Below are positions 1-9,225 of a DNA stretch of 9,225 bases, piece by piece. Numbering within the stretch: position 1 is the first letter of the stretch; every line of letters starts with the position of its first letter. The notes under the pieces were generated by a model, which saw nothing but the letters and a program-made list of their open reading frames with translations, had not been told where the DNA came from and made no database searches. The translations under genes were made by a program, and so were the position numbers. The stretch is from the NCBI GenBank assembly GCA_035575095.1, contig DATLYF010000079.1, positions 1-9,225 on the forward strand, read 5' to 3'. The stretch comes from DATLYF01 sp035575095 (lineage in GTDB: Bacteria; Pseudomonadota; Gammaproteobacteria; Competibacterales; Competibacteraceae).

Positions 1-648
<648 letters not shown>

Positions 649-652
649 GGTC

Positions 653-657
653 AGGAG
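653..657 (+). promoter_or_regulatory. Ribosome binding site deciding the GntR start
   Basis: AGGAG lies 8 nt before the ATG at 666, in the 17-bp gap after ehuA. It fixes this ATG as the start. The reading frame stays open back to 534, inside ehuA, but no comparable site precedes that upstream ATG. Confidence 0.7.
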
Positions 658-665
658 CCCGCCAC

Positions 666-1349
666 ATGAACTCGCGCCAGAGCCGCAGCACCTCCCGCGA
701 GCGCTTCGAGCGCATCTACGTCACCATCCGTGACCGCATCTGCCTGCTCGAATACGCCCCCAACACCCGCCTCTCGGAGGAGGAGCTGGCCGAAGAGTTC
801 CATGTCAGCCGCACCCCTATCCGCCGGGTGCTGAGCCGCCTGGAGTCGGAAGGACTGCTGTACAGCCAGCACGGCGTTGGCACCTTCGTTACCGACGTCG
901 ACATCGAGGAGCTGGCACAGGTCTATCGGCTGCGCATGGAGCTGGCCGAGCTGATCGGTCGGCTCGACCCGCTGCCGCGCAGCGCCGAGGATCTGAACCG
1001 CATCCGCGCCCTGCTGGCGCGCTGCGACGCGCTGGCCGCCGATCCCCAGCCCAAGGAGTATGCCCGCCTCAACATGGACTTCTTCACCGAGCTGGCGCAG
1101 ATGATCGGCAACCGTCCGCTGCGCGAGATCACCGAGCGGCTGTACTTCCTCACCACCCGCATCTGGCTGACCACGGTGCCGCATCTCAACCTCAAGGACG
1201 AGTTCGCGGTGTTCCGCCGCGAGATCGCCGACATCCTGGAGGCCCTGGAACTGGGCGATCTGGAGGCGGTGGGCCATATTCGCCGCAGCCACATTTCCAT
1301 GAGTTTCACCCGGCTGATGCGCTACGGCGCCAGACAGCCGGGCGCCTGA
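666..1349 (+). CDS. GntR-family regulator, FadR/FCD subfamily
   Basis: 227-aa DNA-binding transcription factor. Residues ~13-76 form the winged helix: RIYVTIRDRICLLEYAPNTRLSEEELAEEFHVSRTPIRRVLSRLESEGLL, then the wing QHGVGTFVTDV. Residues ~80-220 form an all-helical FCD effector domain. FCD domains normally bind a metal through an Asp/Asn and three His. Here the aligned positions read N136, F140 and I187, and only H209 is kept, so the usual metal site looks lost. It sits 17 bp after ehuA and 15 bp before doeB, so it is co-transcribed and probably controls this ectoine unit, perhaps sensing a pathway intermediate. Known regulators of ectoine catabolism are the MocR-type EnuR and the AsnC-type DoeX; this protein is neither, having no aminotransferase-like domain. 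The family is firm. The effector and target are inferred from position. Confidence 0.9.
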   Translation: MNSRQSRSTSRERFERIYVTIRDRICLLEYAPNTRLSEEELAEEFHVSRTPIRRVLSRLESEGLLYSQHGVGTFVTDVDIEELAQVYRLRMELAELIGRLDPLPRSAEDLNRIRALLARCDALAADPQPKEYARLNMDFFTELAQMIGNRPLREITERLYFLTTRIWLTTVPHLNLKDEFAVFRREIADILEALELGDLEAVGHIRRSHISMSFTRLMRYGARQPGA

Positions 1350-1364
1350 CCCGCGAGGATACCC

Positions 1365-2384
1365 ATGAACGCAGTGCTCCAAGAAGAGAAACCCTCCAAG
1401 ATCGGTTGCAACGTCGACTTCCAGGCCGACGGCGTGCAGCACGGCCATCTCACCATTCCCTATTCGCGCAACGAGTCGCCCTGGGGCTCGCTGCTCATGC
1501 CCATCTCCGTGTTCAAGAACGGTGCCGGGCCGACGGTGCTGTTCACCGGCGGCAACCACGGCGATGAGTACGAAGGGCCGGTGGCGCTGATGAAGCTGAT
1601 CCGCAGCCTGGACGTGAGCCGCATCCGCGGCCGGGTGATCGTCATCCCCGCCCTCAACTACCCGGCGGTCAAGGCCGGCACGCGGCTCTCGCCCATCGAC
1701 GGGCGTAACATGAACCGGGTCTTCCCCGGCAAGCGCGACGGCAGCATCACCGAGATGATCGCCGACTACGTCTACCGCTACCTGCTGCCGCTGGCCGACG
1801 TGGTGGTGGACATCCACTCCGGCGGCAAGGTCATGACCTTTGCCCCCACCAGCGTGATCCACCGCCTGCCGGAGCGCACGCTGATGGCCAAGACCGTGGC
1901 CGGAGCGCGGGCCTTCGGTGCCCCCTATGCCCTGGTGCTGGAGGAGCTGGACGCTGCCGGCATGCTCGATACGGCGGTGGAGGAGGCGGGCAAGGTGTTC
2001 ATCTCCACCGAGCTGGGCGGCGCCGGCACCACCACCGTGCGCACCGTGGCCATCGCCGAGCGCGGCGTGCACAACGTGCTGGTGCACTTCGGCGTGCTGG
2101 AGGCCGAACCGCTGCCGGCCGAACAGAGCCGCTTCCTGGAGACCCCGGACGGGGCCTTCGTGGTCGCCCCGCAGTCGGGCATCTATGAGATCGCCGCCGA
2201 ACCCGGCAGCACCATCCGTGCCGGGGAACCCGTGGGCTATATCCACGATATCGACGACCCGACCCGCCCGGCCCTGGTGTGCTGCGCCCGCATCGACGGG
2301 CTGGTGATCCACCGTCACGTGGCGGGGCTGGTCAATCGCGGCGACTGCCTGGCGGTGGTGGCGGTGGATTGCGAGGTGGGGTGA
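1365..2384 (+). CDS. doeB: N-acetyl-L-2,4-diaminobutyrate deacetylase DoeB
   Basis: 339-aa zinc carboxypeptidase-like enzyme of the succinylglutamate desuccinylase/aspartoacylase family, with a length normal for DoeB. In ectoine degradation it removes acetate from N-alpha-acetyl-L-2,4-diaminobutyrate, the product of ectoine ring opening by DoeA, giving L-2,4-diaminobutyrate in the cytosol. Zinc ligands are visible in GGNHGDEYEG (H65, E68) and DIHSGG (H151). GRNMNR (113-118) matches the substrate-binding loop, and E216 in STELGG is the likely general base. The C-terminal ~90 residues form the beta-rich domain (GIYEIAAEPGSTIRAGEPVGYI). The start is supported by GAGG at 1355-1358, 6 nt before the ATG. 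It closes the ehuA-gntR-doeB unit and converges on araC with a 26-bp gap. The main alternative is a related deacylase of unknown substrate, but the ehuA linkage favours DoeB. DoeA is not in the window. Confidence 0.87.
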   Translation: MNAVLQEEKPSKIGCNVDFQADGVQHGHLTIPYSRNESPWGSLLMPISVFKNGAGPTVLFTGGNHGDEYEGPVALMKLIRSLDVSRIRGRVIVIPALNYPAVKAGTRLSPIDGRNMNRVFPGKRDGSITEMIADYVYRYLLPLADVVVDIHSGGKVMTFAPTSVIHRLPERTLMAKTVAGARAFGAPYALVLEELDAAGMLDTAVEEAGKVFISTELGGAGTTTVRTVAIAERGVHNVLVHFGVLEAEPLPAEQSRFLETPDGAFVVAPQSGIYEIAAEPGSTIRAGEPVGYIHDIDDPTRPALVCCARIDGLVIHRHVAGLVNRGDCLAVVAVDCEVG

Positions 2385-2410
2385 GCAGTTGGCAATAAAT
2401 CCGTTTGCAG

Positions 2411-3388
2411 CTAGCCCAGAGTTGCCCCCTGATCTTTATCCTGCCTTGCCAGCCGTCGCGCCTCCCCTGGCGAGATCCCGTAGCGCGCCTTGAACGCCCG
2501 GCAGAAGTGCGCCTGGTCGGCGAAGCCCCAGCGATAGGCGAGGGCGCCGATGGAGGGGGCGTGCTCGCCGCCGACCAGGGCCTCGCGGCAGGCTTCCAGG
2601 CGCAGCTCGCGGATCCATTCGCCGACACTGCGCCCAGTGGGCTGGAACAGCCGGTGCAGGTAGCGCACCGAGACCCCGCAGGCGGCGGCGATGCCGGCCG
2701 GGGTGAGCGCGGGCTCGCCCAGGTGGCGGCGGATGTAGCTCTCGATGCGGCGCAGGTGGGCGGCCTGCACGGCGCTCTCCTCGCTCTCGCCGACATCGTG
2801 CTCCCGCTGCAGGGCCATGGCCAGCAGGTCGAGGATCTGGCGGGCGACGGTGGCGGCCTGCGCCGGTCCCAGGGCGGCGGTGTGGCGGAAGGCCAGTGTC
2901 AGGAACTCGACGAACAGCGCCCGGGTGCCGTCGCGGGCGTCGAAGCGCATGGCGCAGAGGCGGTCCAGGCCGGCGATGCGCAGGCGCAGGGCGCGCTCGG
3001 GCAGCTTCAGGACCTGCAGGGCGTTGGCGCAGGTGTAGAGGAACTCGTAGGGCTCGCCGCTGCGCTCCAGCACGAAGCTGCCCGGCGGGCAGAGCGTGCG
3101 GCGTCCGAGCTGACTGAACTCGATGGCGGCCAGCTCGGGGATGGAGAGCAGGAAGTATTCCTCGCTGTCCGCAGTCAGGTGACAGGTCTGGCGGCGGTAG
3201 CGCAGGGCGTCGGAGCGCAGCCGCGACAGCGAGAGATCGCCCAGGCTGGACAGGGTCAGCTCGCCGTGGAAGTGCTCCGGGCGGCCGAACTCCAGCTCCA
3301 GGGGAAAGTAGGCTGCGGCGATGCTCTGCCGCCAGTAGGCCGCGCGCTGTGGGGCGGGTACCCCAGTGGTGTCGTAGATCCGCTGCAT
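2411..3388 (-). CDS. AraC/XylS-family transcriptional regulator
   Basis: 325-aa regulator. Residues ~20-195 form an N-terminal ligand-sensing and dimerisation domain of the AraC_binding_2 type (FHGELTLSSLGDLSLSRLRSD start, then CPPGSFVLERSGEPYEF). Residues ~211-312 carry the paired AraC helix-turn-helix motifs: LTPAGIAAACGVSVRYLHRLF (~228-248) and SIGALAYRWGFADQAHFCRAFKARYGISPGEAR (~279-311), which fits the AraC family signature. The start at 3388 is backed by GGGAG (3395-3399), 6 nt upstream. The protein ends within a lysine/aspartate tail beyond the second HTH. It is the last gene of the minus-strand hyuB-hyuA-permease series, 145 bp after the permease, and is therefore the probable activator of that operon, responding to the imported substrate. 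The family is firm; the target is inferred from position. It could also act on the neighbouring ectoine genes. Confidence 0.9.
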   Translation of the reverse strand: MQRIYDTTGVPAPQRAAYWRQSIAAAYFPLELEFGRPEHFHGELTLSSLGDLSLSRLRSDALRYRRQTCHLTADSEEYFLLSIPELAAIEFSQLGRRTLCPPGSFVLERSGEPYEFLYTCANALQVLKLPERALRLRIAGLDRLCAMRFDARDGTRALFVEFLTLAFRHTAALGPAQAATVARQILDLLAMALQREHDVGESEESAVQAAHLRRIESYIRRHLGEPALTPAGIAAACGVSVRYLHRLFQPTGRSVGEWIRELRLEACREALVGGEHAPSIGALAYRWGFADQAHFCRAFKARYGISPGEARRLARQDKDQGATLG

Positions 3389-3426
3389 CGGAAACTCCCG
3401 CGATTCGGCTCGAGACGAGGCGCAGC

Positions 3427-3485
3427 GCGCATCCCCTGCCCAATGCGCACGGAGATCGCCCGACGGGCGATCTCCTCGATGCGAG
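3427..3485. repeat. Tandem hairpins between permease and araC
   Basis: Three stem-loops lie back to back in the 145-bp gap. GCGCAT (3427-3432) pairs with ATGCGC (3443-3448). GGAGATCGCCC (3451-3461) pairs perfectly over 11 bp with GGGCGATCTCC (3465-3475) around a 3-nt loop. CTCG (3475-3478) pairs with CGAG (3482-3485). None is followed by a T-run on either strand, so they are poor intrinsic terminators. A REP-like repeat, an mRNA-stabilising structure or an operator for the adjacent AraC protein are all possible. Confidence 0.6.
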
Positions 3486-3512
3486 CATAGAGAGCAACGG
3501 GTTTGCGCTCAA

Positions 3513-3527
3513 GCCCGCCGTGCGGGC
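3513..3527 (-). terminator. GC-rich hairpin just after the permease stop
   Basis: GCCCGC and GCGGGC pair perfectly (6 bp, 3-nt loop) starting 7 nt after the permease stop codon. Read on the minus strand, only TT follows the stem, so it would be a weak rho-independent terminator at best. It may instead protect the 3' end of the transcript, lowering araC expression relative to the upstream genes. Confidence 0.3.
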
Positions 3528-3533
3528 GGCGCT

Positions 3534-4886
3534 TCAGGTGGCCTCTTCGGCGCTGACCAGGCGGCGCTGCCGCGACAGCGCCAGCAACAGAGCGTAGCTC
3601 AGCGCGGCGATCAGCGCGGTGACCGGGGCCGAGAACTCGGCCAGCCGCGCATCGGCATGCAGCAGCAGGATGCCGGCGCCGGCGCCGGCGAACCAGGCGG
3701 ACAGGCCGCCGGCGTTGAAGGCCGGCACCCGCTCGCCGTGCTCGGCCAGCGGCGGCTGGCGGCTCAGGCCGATGTGGGTCAGGGCGATGGCCACCCAGGC
3801 CACGACGAAGATGCCCTGATAGGCCAGTGCCTGGAGGATGAAGCTGAATACGTTGGTCAGCATGATCAGGTAGACCGCTGCACCGACCACGATCGCCCAC
3901 ACCACCTTGGGCAGACGCAGGCCGGCGATGCGCTGGAAGAAGGCCTGCATGTTGACCGTGGCCAGGTAGAAGTTGGCGGTGTTGATGCGGGTCTGGCTGA
4001 CCCAGACGAACAGCAGCCCCCAGATGCCCATCAGTTGCAGCAAGGCCAGCACGATGGAGACCTCGGACAGGCCGCCCGCGGTGGGGATGGTGGCAGTGAG
4101 GAAGATGCCCACCAGACCGTTGACCACGAAGGTAAACAGATAGAACGGCATGCCGAAGTTGACGCGGGCGTGATAGTCGGCGTCCTCCTGGCGGCCGAAG
4201 CGGGCGTAGTCCCAGGTGTACATCATCAGGATCCACACCCCCATGAAATAGGTGAAGCAGCTCCACCAGCCATACTGCGGCGCCCCGTCGGCCGGGCCGA
4301 GCGTGAGCCAGGCGCCGCTGTAGCCATACTGGTAGAGAGCGAAGCCGACCGCGCCGAACAGGCCGAGCAGGTAGAATGGCAGCAGCACGCCGTTGAATTT
4401 GTCCAGCCAGTGCTGCACGCTGCCAAACACCAGCGGCACGCTGTAGAGGACCACGAGCAGGTAGGCCAGCTCCAGCGACAGGCCGGGGAAATAGTGGTGT
4501 AGCGCCACGCCGATCACCGAGCCCTCGAACACGCTGTAGTAGATGGCGGTGGCGAAGAAGATCAGCGTCGCCAGGGCGCCGCCCACGTGGCCGAACAGCA
4601 GCCGCGAGAACAGCGCCACCGACAGGCCGGTGCGGATGGCGTAGCGGGTGATGACGGCGTTGATCAGGCCGTAAGCCACCACCGACAGCAGCAAGCCGAC
4701 GATGGCGTTCCAGGTGCCGAAGTTGAGCGCCAGGGTAGCGGCCACCACCAGCCAGAACATGGCGCTGCAGATGGCCCACCAGGCCATGGTCAGGGAGCTG
4801 CGCGGCATGCGCGCCGCGGGCGGCACCGCCACCGCGGAGAAGTCGAGATCGTGGCCCGAGCCACTGTGATCGAGCTTGCCAGCCAT
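3534..4886 (-). CDS. NCS1-family permease (nucleobase/hydantoin-type cation symporter)
   Basis: 450-aa integral membrane transporter with about 12 hydrophobic segments, the usual size for bacterial NCS1 proteins (CodB, PucI, hydantoin permease Mhp1). A ~33-residue polar N-terminus leads into the first helix (TMAWWAICSAMFWLVVAATLAL, 33-54). Family-like features include the short-loop helix pair around 88-125 (GLSVALFSRLLFGHVGGALATLIFFATAIYYSVFEG), TWDYARFG (224-231), which matches the conserved DYARY region, and SQTRINTANFYLATVNMQ (297-314), which matches the conserved R-I-N...N...Y segment. Such proteins import purines, cytosine, allantoin or hydantoins by cation symport. Its place directly after hyuB-hyuA suggests it brings in the ring compound that they open. 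AGAGG at 4895-4899 supports the start. Substrate not determinable from sequence. Confidence 0.85.
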   Translation of the reverse strand: MAGKLDHSGSGHDLDFSAVAVPPAARMPRSSLTMAWWAICSAMFWLVVAATLALNFGTWNAIVGLLLSVVAYGLINAVITRYAIRTGLSVALFSRLLFGHVGGALATLIFFATAIYYSVFEGSVIGVALHHYFPGLSLELAYLLVVLYSVPLVFGSVQHWLDKFNGVLLPFYLLGLFGAVGFALYQYGYSGAWLTLGPADGAPQYGWWSCFTYFMGVWILMMYTWDYARFGRQEDADYHARVNFGMPFYLFTFVVNGLVGIFLTATIPTAGGLSEVSIVLALLQLMGIWGLLFVWVSQTRINTANFYLATVNMQAFFQRIAGLRLPKVVWAIVVGAAVYLIMLTNVFSFILQALAYQGIFVVAWVAIALTHIGLSRQPPLAEHGERVPAFNAGGLSAWFAGAGAGILLLHADARLAEFSAPVTALIAALSYALLLALSRQRRLVSAEEAT

Positions 4887-4951
4887 AGGGAATTCCTCTG
4901 CATTGGGGGTTAGGGATACAGCGTTATCGTTATGTCGCGACTCGCCTTCAA

Positions 4952-5022
4952 CGCCCCCTCACCCCGACCCTTTCCCGCGTGCGGGAGAGCGAAGCGAGGG
5001 TGCCGGGGAGAGGGTGAGGGCG
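4952..5022. repeat. CCCTCACCC...GGGTGAGGG intergenic inverted repeat
   Basis: The outer arms CCCTCACCC (4956-4964) and GGGTGAGGG (5012-5020) are perfect complements, extended by CG/CG beyond a 2-nt bulge. Inside, TCCCGC (4973-4978) and GCGGGA (4981-4986) form a second stem, and CCCT/AGGG segments add further complementarity. Elements built from CCCTCACCC and CTCTCCC blocks are scattered through intergenic regions of many gammaproteobacteria, including Pseudomonas and Xanthomonas. It lies in the 159-bp gap between hyuA and the permease. No gene is seen there. Confidence 0.65.
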
Positions 5023-5045
5023 TCAGGAAGCGGCAGTGGCCGCAA

Positions 5046-7127
<2,082 letters not shown>

Positions 7128-7186
7128 GGTGGTGATCCTCGGCTGATTCTGGGGGATGGGCTTGCCCGGGTGCTCTGATCAGCGGG

Positions 7187-7321
7187 CCTCTCCTGGGGGT
7201 ATTGGCTTTGCTTACGCTCGCCGCGCATCCATGTGCGTCATCGCTGCGACGCTGTCTCGGCTCCGCCCTCCATGGTCGCGCCGGCCAGCGACGCCGCTGC
7301 CGCAAACACCCCCAAGAGAGG
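7187..7321. repeat. 135-bp element with terminal inverted repeats, possible MITE or REP-like
   Basis: It fills most of the 199-bp hyuB-hyuA gap. The ends 7187-7206 (CCTCTCCTGGGGGTATTGGC) and 7302-7321 (reverse complement CCTCTCTTGGGGGTGTTTGC) match at 17 of 20 positions in inverted orientation. Between them are further short stems: CGCA/TGCG (7224-7227 with 7234-7237), GCGTC/GACGC (7235-7239 with 7248-7252) and GTCGC/GCGAC (7275-7279 with 7288-7292). I see no convincing gene and no clear target-site duplication. One end lies 5 bp past the hyuB stop. It could be a non-autonomous mobile element, a dispersed RNA-structured repeat, or an mRNA processing site inside the operon. Confidence 0.5.
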
Positions 7322-7326
7322 ATGGT

Positions 7327-9093
7327 TCATTCAAGGTGGTGTCGGTCATGGCCGCCAGCACGGCGGCGGGCGGTGGCCTCGAGGTCGACGCTCAGCCCGT
7401 CGGCCTGGAACAGCACGCCGTACTCCAGTTCGGCGGCGCGCAGTGACACCAAGCCGTCGCGCACGTCGCGCGCCACCTCCTCCACGGGGCGGGCGTGGGG
7501 ATCGCCGAAGCCGCCGCCGCCGGGGTTGCGGTTGACCAGGCGCTCGCCGGGGCGCAGCGTGGTGATGAGGTTCTTGCGGTGCACCTCGACCTTGCCGCCG
7601 CGGTGCAGCTCGATGCGCCCGAGCTTGGCCTCCAGCATCACATCGCGCGCCCCGGCCGCGCCCATGGTCGGCAGTTGCCGGCCCTCGCCGAAGGTGACCA
7701 CGGTCATCTCGTGGCCGAGCGGCTCCACCTCCCAGCAGGTGCCGGAACCGCCGCGATAGCGGCCGGCGCCGCCGCTGTCGAGCATCAGACCATAGCGGTG
7801 GATGAGAATGGGATAGGCGTACTCCAGCAGTTCCACGTCGCCGGAACTGAGCGCGCCGAAGCAGCACAGCGGCCCGCAGGAGTGCCAGCCGTCCATGGTC
7901 CGGGTGGCGCCGGCGCCGGAGATGATGGAGGCCAGCACCATGGTGACGTACTCCTCGCCGGTGCGCGGGTCGCGGCCGGCGATGTTGACGCCGCTGGCAT
8001 GCCCCCAGGAGGCCGACACCCGCTCCGGCGCGGCCTGCTCGAAGGCCTTGCGCACCGCGTCGGTGAGGGTCTCCATGGGCGTGGTGGTGCAATTGACGTG
8101 GGGCGCCGGCTCGCGGGCATTGCACAGCGTACCCGGCGGGCCGAGGTCGACCGTGACGCAGCGGTACAGGCCCTCGTTGTAGGGCGGCGGCACCTGGGCG
8201 AACATCATCAGCCCCAAATACACGCCGGACATGGAATTGCCGGCGTAGGAGTTGATGAAGTAGGGTACCTGGGGCGGGCTGTCGACCTGGATGTGGCAGC
8301 AGTCGCCGCGGATCGCGACGGTGGCCCGGATCTCCAGCTCGCCCAGGCCGTGCCCGGCATCCTCCAGCACCGCCGCGCCGCGGTAGACGCCGTCGGGCAC
8401 CGAACGGATGAGCGAGCGCATGTGGCGGTCGGCCATGTCCTTGAGCTCGGCGATGCAGGCGCGCACCGTGTCCAGTCCGTACTTGTCGAGCAGGGCGATG
8501 AGGTTGCGCTCGCCCACTCGGCAGGCGCCGTACTGGGCGTTGAGGTCGCCCTCCTGAGCGCGGCGCGCGCGCATGTTGGTGAGCAGCAGGTTGATCACGT
8601 CCTCGCGCCGCTTGCCCTTCTCCCACAGCTTGACCGGTGGGATGCGCAGCCCTTCGGCGTAGATCTCCTTGGCGTCGGGGTTGTAGCCGGCCGGCACCGG
8701 TCCGCCGATGTCGGTGAGGTGGCCCTTGCACACCGTCCAGAACACCAGCTCGCCGCGGTAGAACACCGGCTTGTACATGCAGCAGTCGACGATGTGGCTG
8801 CCGGCGTAGGCCGGGTCGTTGTGGTAGATGACATCGCCCTCATGGAGGTCGTCGCCGAAGAAGCCGGCCACAGCCTTCATGGCCGGAATCAGCGAGCCGA
8901 GATGGATGGGGATGTCCTGGCCCTGCAGGATCATCTCCGGAAGGTGGTCGAACAGGGCGTTGCTGTAGTCGTGGGCGAGGTTGAACACGCTGGAGCGGCT
9001 GGTCTTCTCCAGCGTCAGCGTCATCTCGCGCTGGGTGGTCTCCAGCGCGCCGCGCACGACCGCGAGGGTGATCGGGTCCACGGTAGTGGCCAT
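7327..9093 (-). CDS. hyuB: Hydantoinase/oxoprolinase family protein, HyuB-type subunit
   Basis: 588-aa partner of HyuA, matching the Hydantoinase_B family over nearly its whole length. It opens with the conserved DPITLAVVRGALE (6-18). It carries EGDVIYHNDPAYAGSH (85-100), with the family's metal-site-like Asp and His residues, then GHLTDIGG (124-131) and GYNPDAKEIYAEGLRIPPVKL (136-156). It ends with the glycine-rich NRNPGGGGFGDP and the usual terminal segment VEEVARDVRDGLVSLRAAELEYGV. Together with HyuA it should form the heteromeric enzyme. The start at 9093 is chosen over 9165 because GGAGAGG (9103-9109) sits 9 nt upstream and family homology begins right after it; the 24 extra residues are low-complexity. 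As the first gene of the minus-strand unit it probably follows the operon promoter. The order B then A with a 199-bp gap is unlike the usual tightly packed pairs. The last ~15 residues are Arg/His-rich and unlike the family. Confidence 0.88.
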   Translation of the reverse strand: MATTVDPITLAVVRGALETTQREMTLTLEKTSRSSVFNLAHDYSNALFDHLPEMILQGQDIPIHLGSLIPAMKAVAGFFGDDLHEGDVIYHNDPAYAGSHIVDCCMYKPVFYRGELVFWTVCKGHLTDIGGPVPAGYNPDAKEIYAEGLRIPPVKLWEKGKRREDVINLLLTNMRARRAQEGDLNAQYGACRVGERNLIALLDKYGLDTVRACIAELKDMADRHMRSLIRSVPDGVYRGAAVLEDAGHGLGELEIRATVAIRGDCCHIQVDSPPQVPYFINSYAGNSMSGVYLGLMMFAQVPPPYNEGLYRCVTVDLGPPGTLCNAREPAPHVNCTTTPMETLTDAVRKAFEQAAPERVSASWGHASGVNIAGRDPRTGEEYVTMVLASIISGAGATRTMDGWHSCGPLCCFGALSSGDVELLEYAYPILIHRYGLMLDSGGAGRYRGGSGTCWEVEPLGHEMTVVTFGEGRQLPTMGAAGARDVMLEAKLGRIELHRGGKVEVHRKNLITTLRPGERLVNRNPGGGGFGDPHARPVEEVARDVRDGLVSLRAAELEYGVLFQADGLSVDLEATARRRAGGHDRHHLE

Positions 9094-9102
9094 GGCGTCG
9101 TT

Positions 9103-9109
9103 CCTCTCC
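9103..9109 (-). promoter_or_regulatory. Ribosome binding site deciding the hyuB start
   Basis: GGAGAGG on the minus strand, 9 nt before the ATG at 9093. It supports the shorter 588-aa HyuB over the version beginning at 9165. Confidence 0.7.
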
Positions 9110-9192
9110 GGTGGTCTGATGGATCGGGTTCGAGTCGTCGCCGCTCTGTGACGGCTTGCTGACACCAGACTAGGCGGGGCGGGGGGCGCTGT

Positions 9193-9216
9193 ATTGATCG
9201 AGAAGGAACGATCGAT
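9193..9216 (-). promoter_or_regulatory. Candidate operator dyad upstream of hyuB
   Basis: ATTGATCG (9193-9200) and CGATCGAT (9209-9216) form an inverted repeat matching at 7 of 8 positions with an 8-bp spacer, about 100 bp upstream of the hyuB start. The surrounding bases 9094-9225 hold no gene. I could not identify a clear -35/-10 pair; a weak CAATAC overlaps the dyad. It is a plausible binding site for the operon's AraC-type regulator or for a repressor, but short GATC palindromes can also arise by chance. Confidence 0.35.
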
Positions 9217-9225
9217 TGTCGGGGA

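Noticed and set aside
651..2318. 555-aa open frame antisense to gntR and doeB
   Set aside because: It is a shadow of GC-rich codon use. The protein is a Gly/His/Ala/Gln-rich mix with no recognisable domain, and both sense genes have clear families and ribosome sites.
2385..2426. Possible bidirectional terminator between doeB and araC (GGCAA 2391-2395 with TTGCC 2422-2426)
   Set aside because: Only 5 bp of pairing, a 26-nt loop and no T-run. Too weak to call, although the convergent arrangement would make one expected.
3671..3690. GCCGGC tandem run within the permease
   Set aside because: It simply encodes Ala/Gly residues of a membrane segment in GC-rich codons.
3256..4779. 507-aa minus-strand frame overlapping the permease and araC
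   Set aside because: It is out of frame with both, Arg/Gly/Pro-rich and lacks membrane segments. The permease and AraC frames carry the conserved motifs.
7495..9162. 555-aa open frame antisense to hyuB
   Set aside because: Same reasoning: no motif, biased composition, fully covered by HyuB.

Overview
This is a GC-rich, gene-dense bacterial window with classic Shine-Dalgarno sites. It most likely comes from a proteobacterium, and probably a gammaproteobacterium of the Pseudomonas/Halomonas type. That placement rests on the gene families, the GC-rich codon use and a CCCTCACCC-type intergenic repeat; no rRNA or other marker gene is present to confirm it.

Layout: two gene units face each other. 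The plus-strand unit (1-2384) is the end of an ectoine uptake and catabolism cluster. It holds the ATPase EhuA of the ectoine/5-hydroxyectoine ABC importer (5' end cut by the window edge), a GntR/FCD-type transcriptional regulator, and DoeB, the N-acetyl-diaminobutyrate deacetylase. Gaps of 17 and 15 bp indicate one transcript. EhuA powers uptake of the compatible solute. DoeB carries out the deacetylation step after ring opening by DoeA, which is not in the window. The GntR protein probably senses a pathway intermediate.

The minus-strand unit (9093 down to 2411) reads hyuB, hyuA, an NCS1-family permease and an AraC-family activator. It looks like a self-contained module for importing a small cyclic amide or ureide (hydantoin, 5-oxoproline or lactam-like), opening it at the cost of ATP, and regulating the process. 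The real substrate cannot be read from the sequence. The two units converge with only 26 bp between doeB and araC.

The gaps in the minus-strand unit are unusually large for an operon (199, 159 and 145 bp), and each contains inverted repeats. Between hyuB and hyuA lies a 135-bp element with 20-bp imperfect terminal inverted repeats (17 of 20 identical). Between hyuA and the permease there is a perfect 9-bp hairpin over the hyuA stop codon plus a CCCTCACCC...GGGTGAGGG repeat. Between the permease and araC there is a run of four hairpins, one with a perfect 11-bp stem. Upstream of hyuB (9094-9225) is a non-coding leader with a dyad that could be an operator. No tRNA, rRNA, CRISPR array or transposase gene was found.
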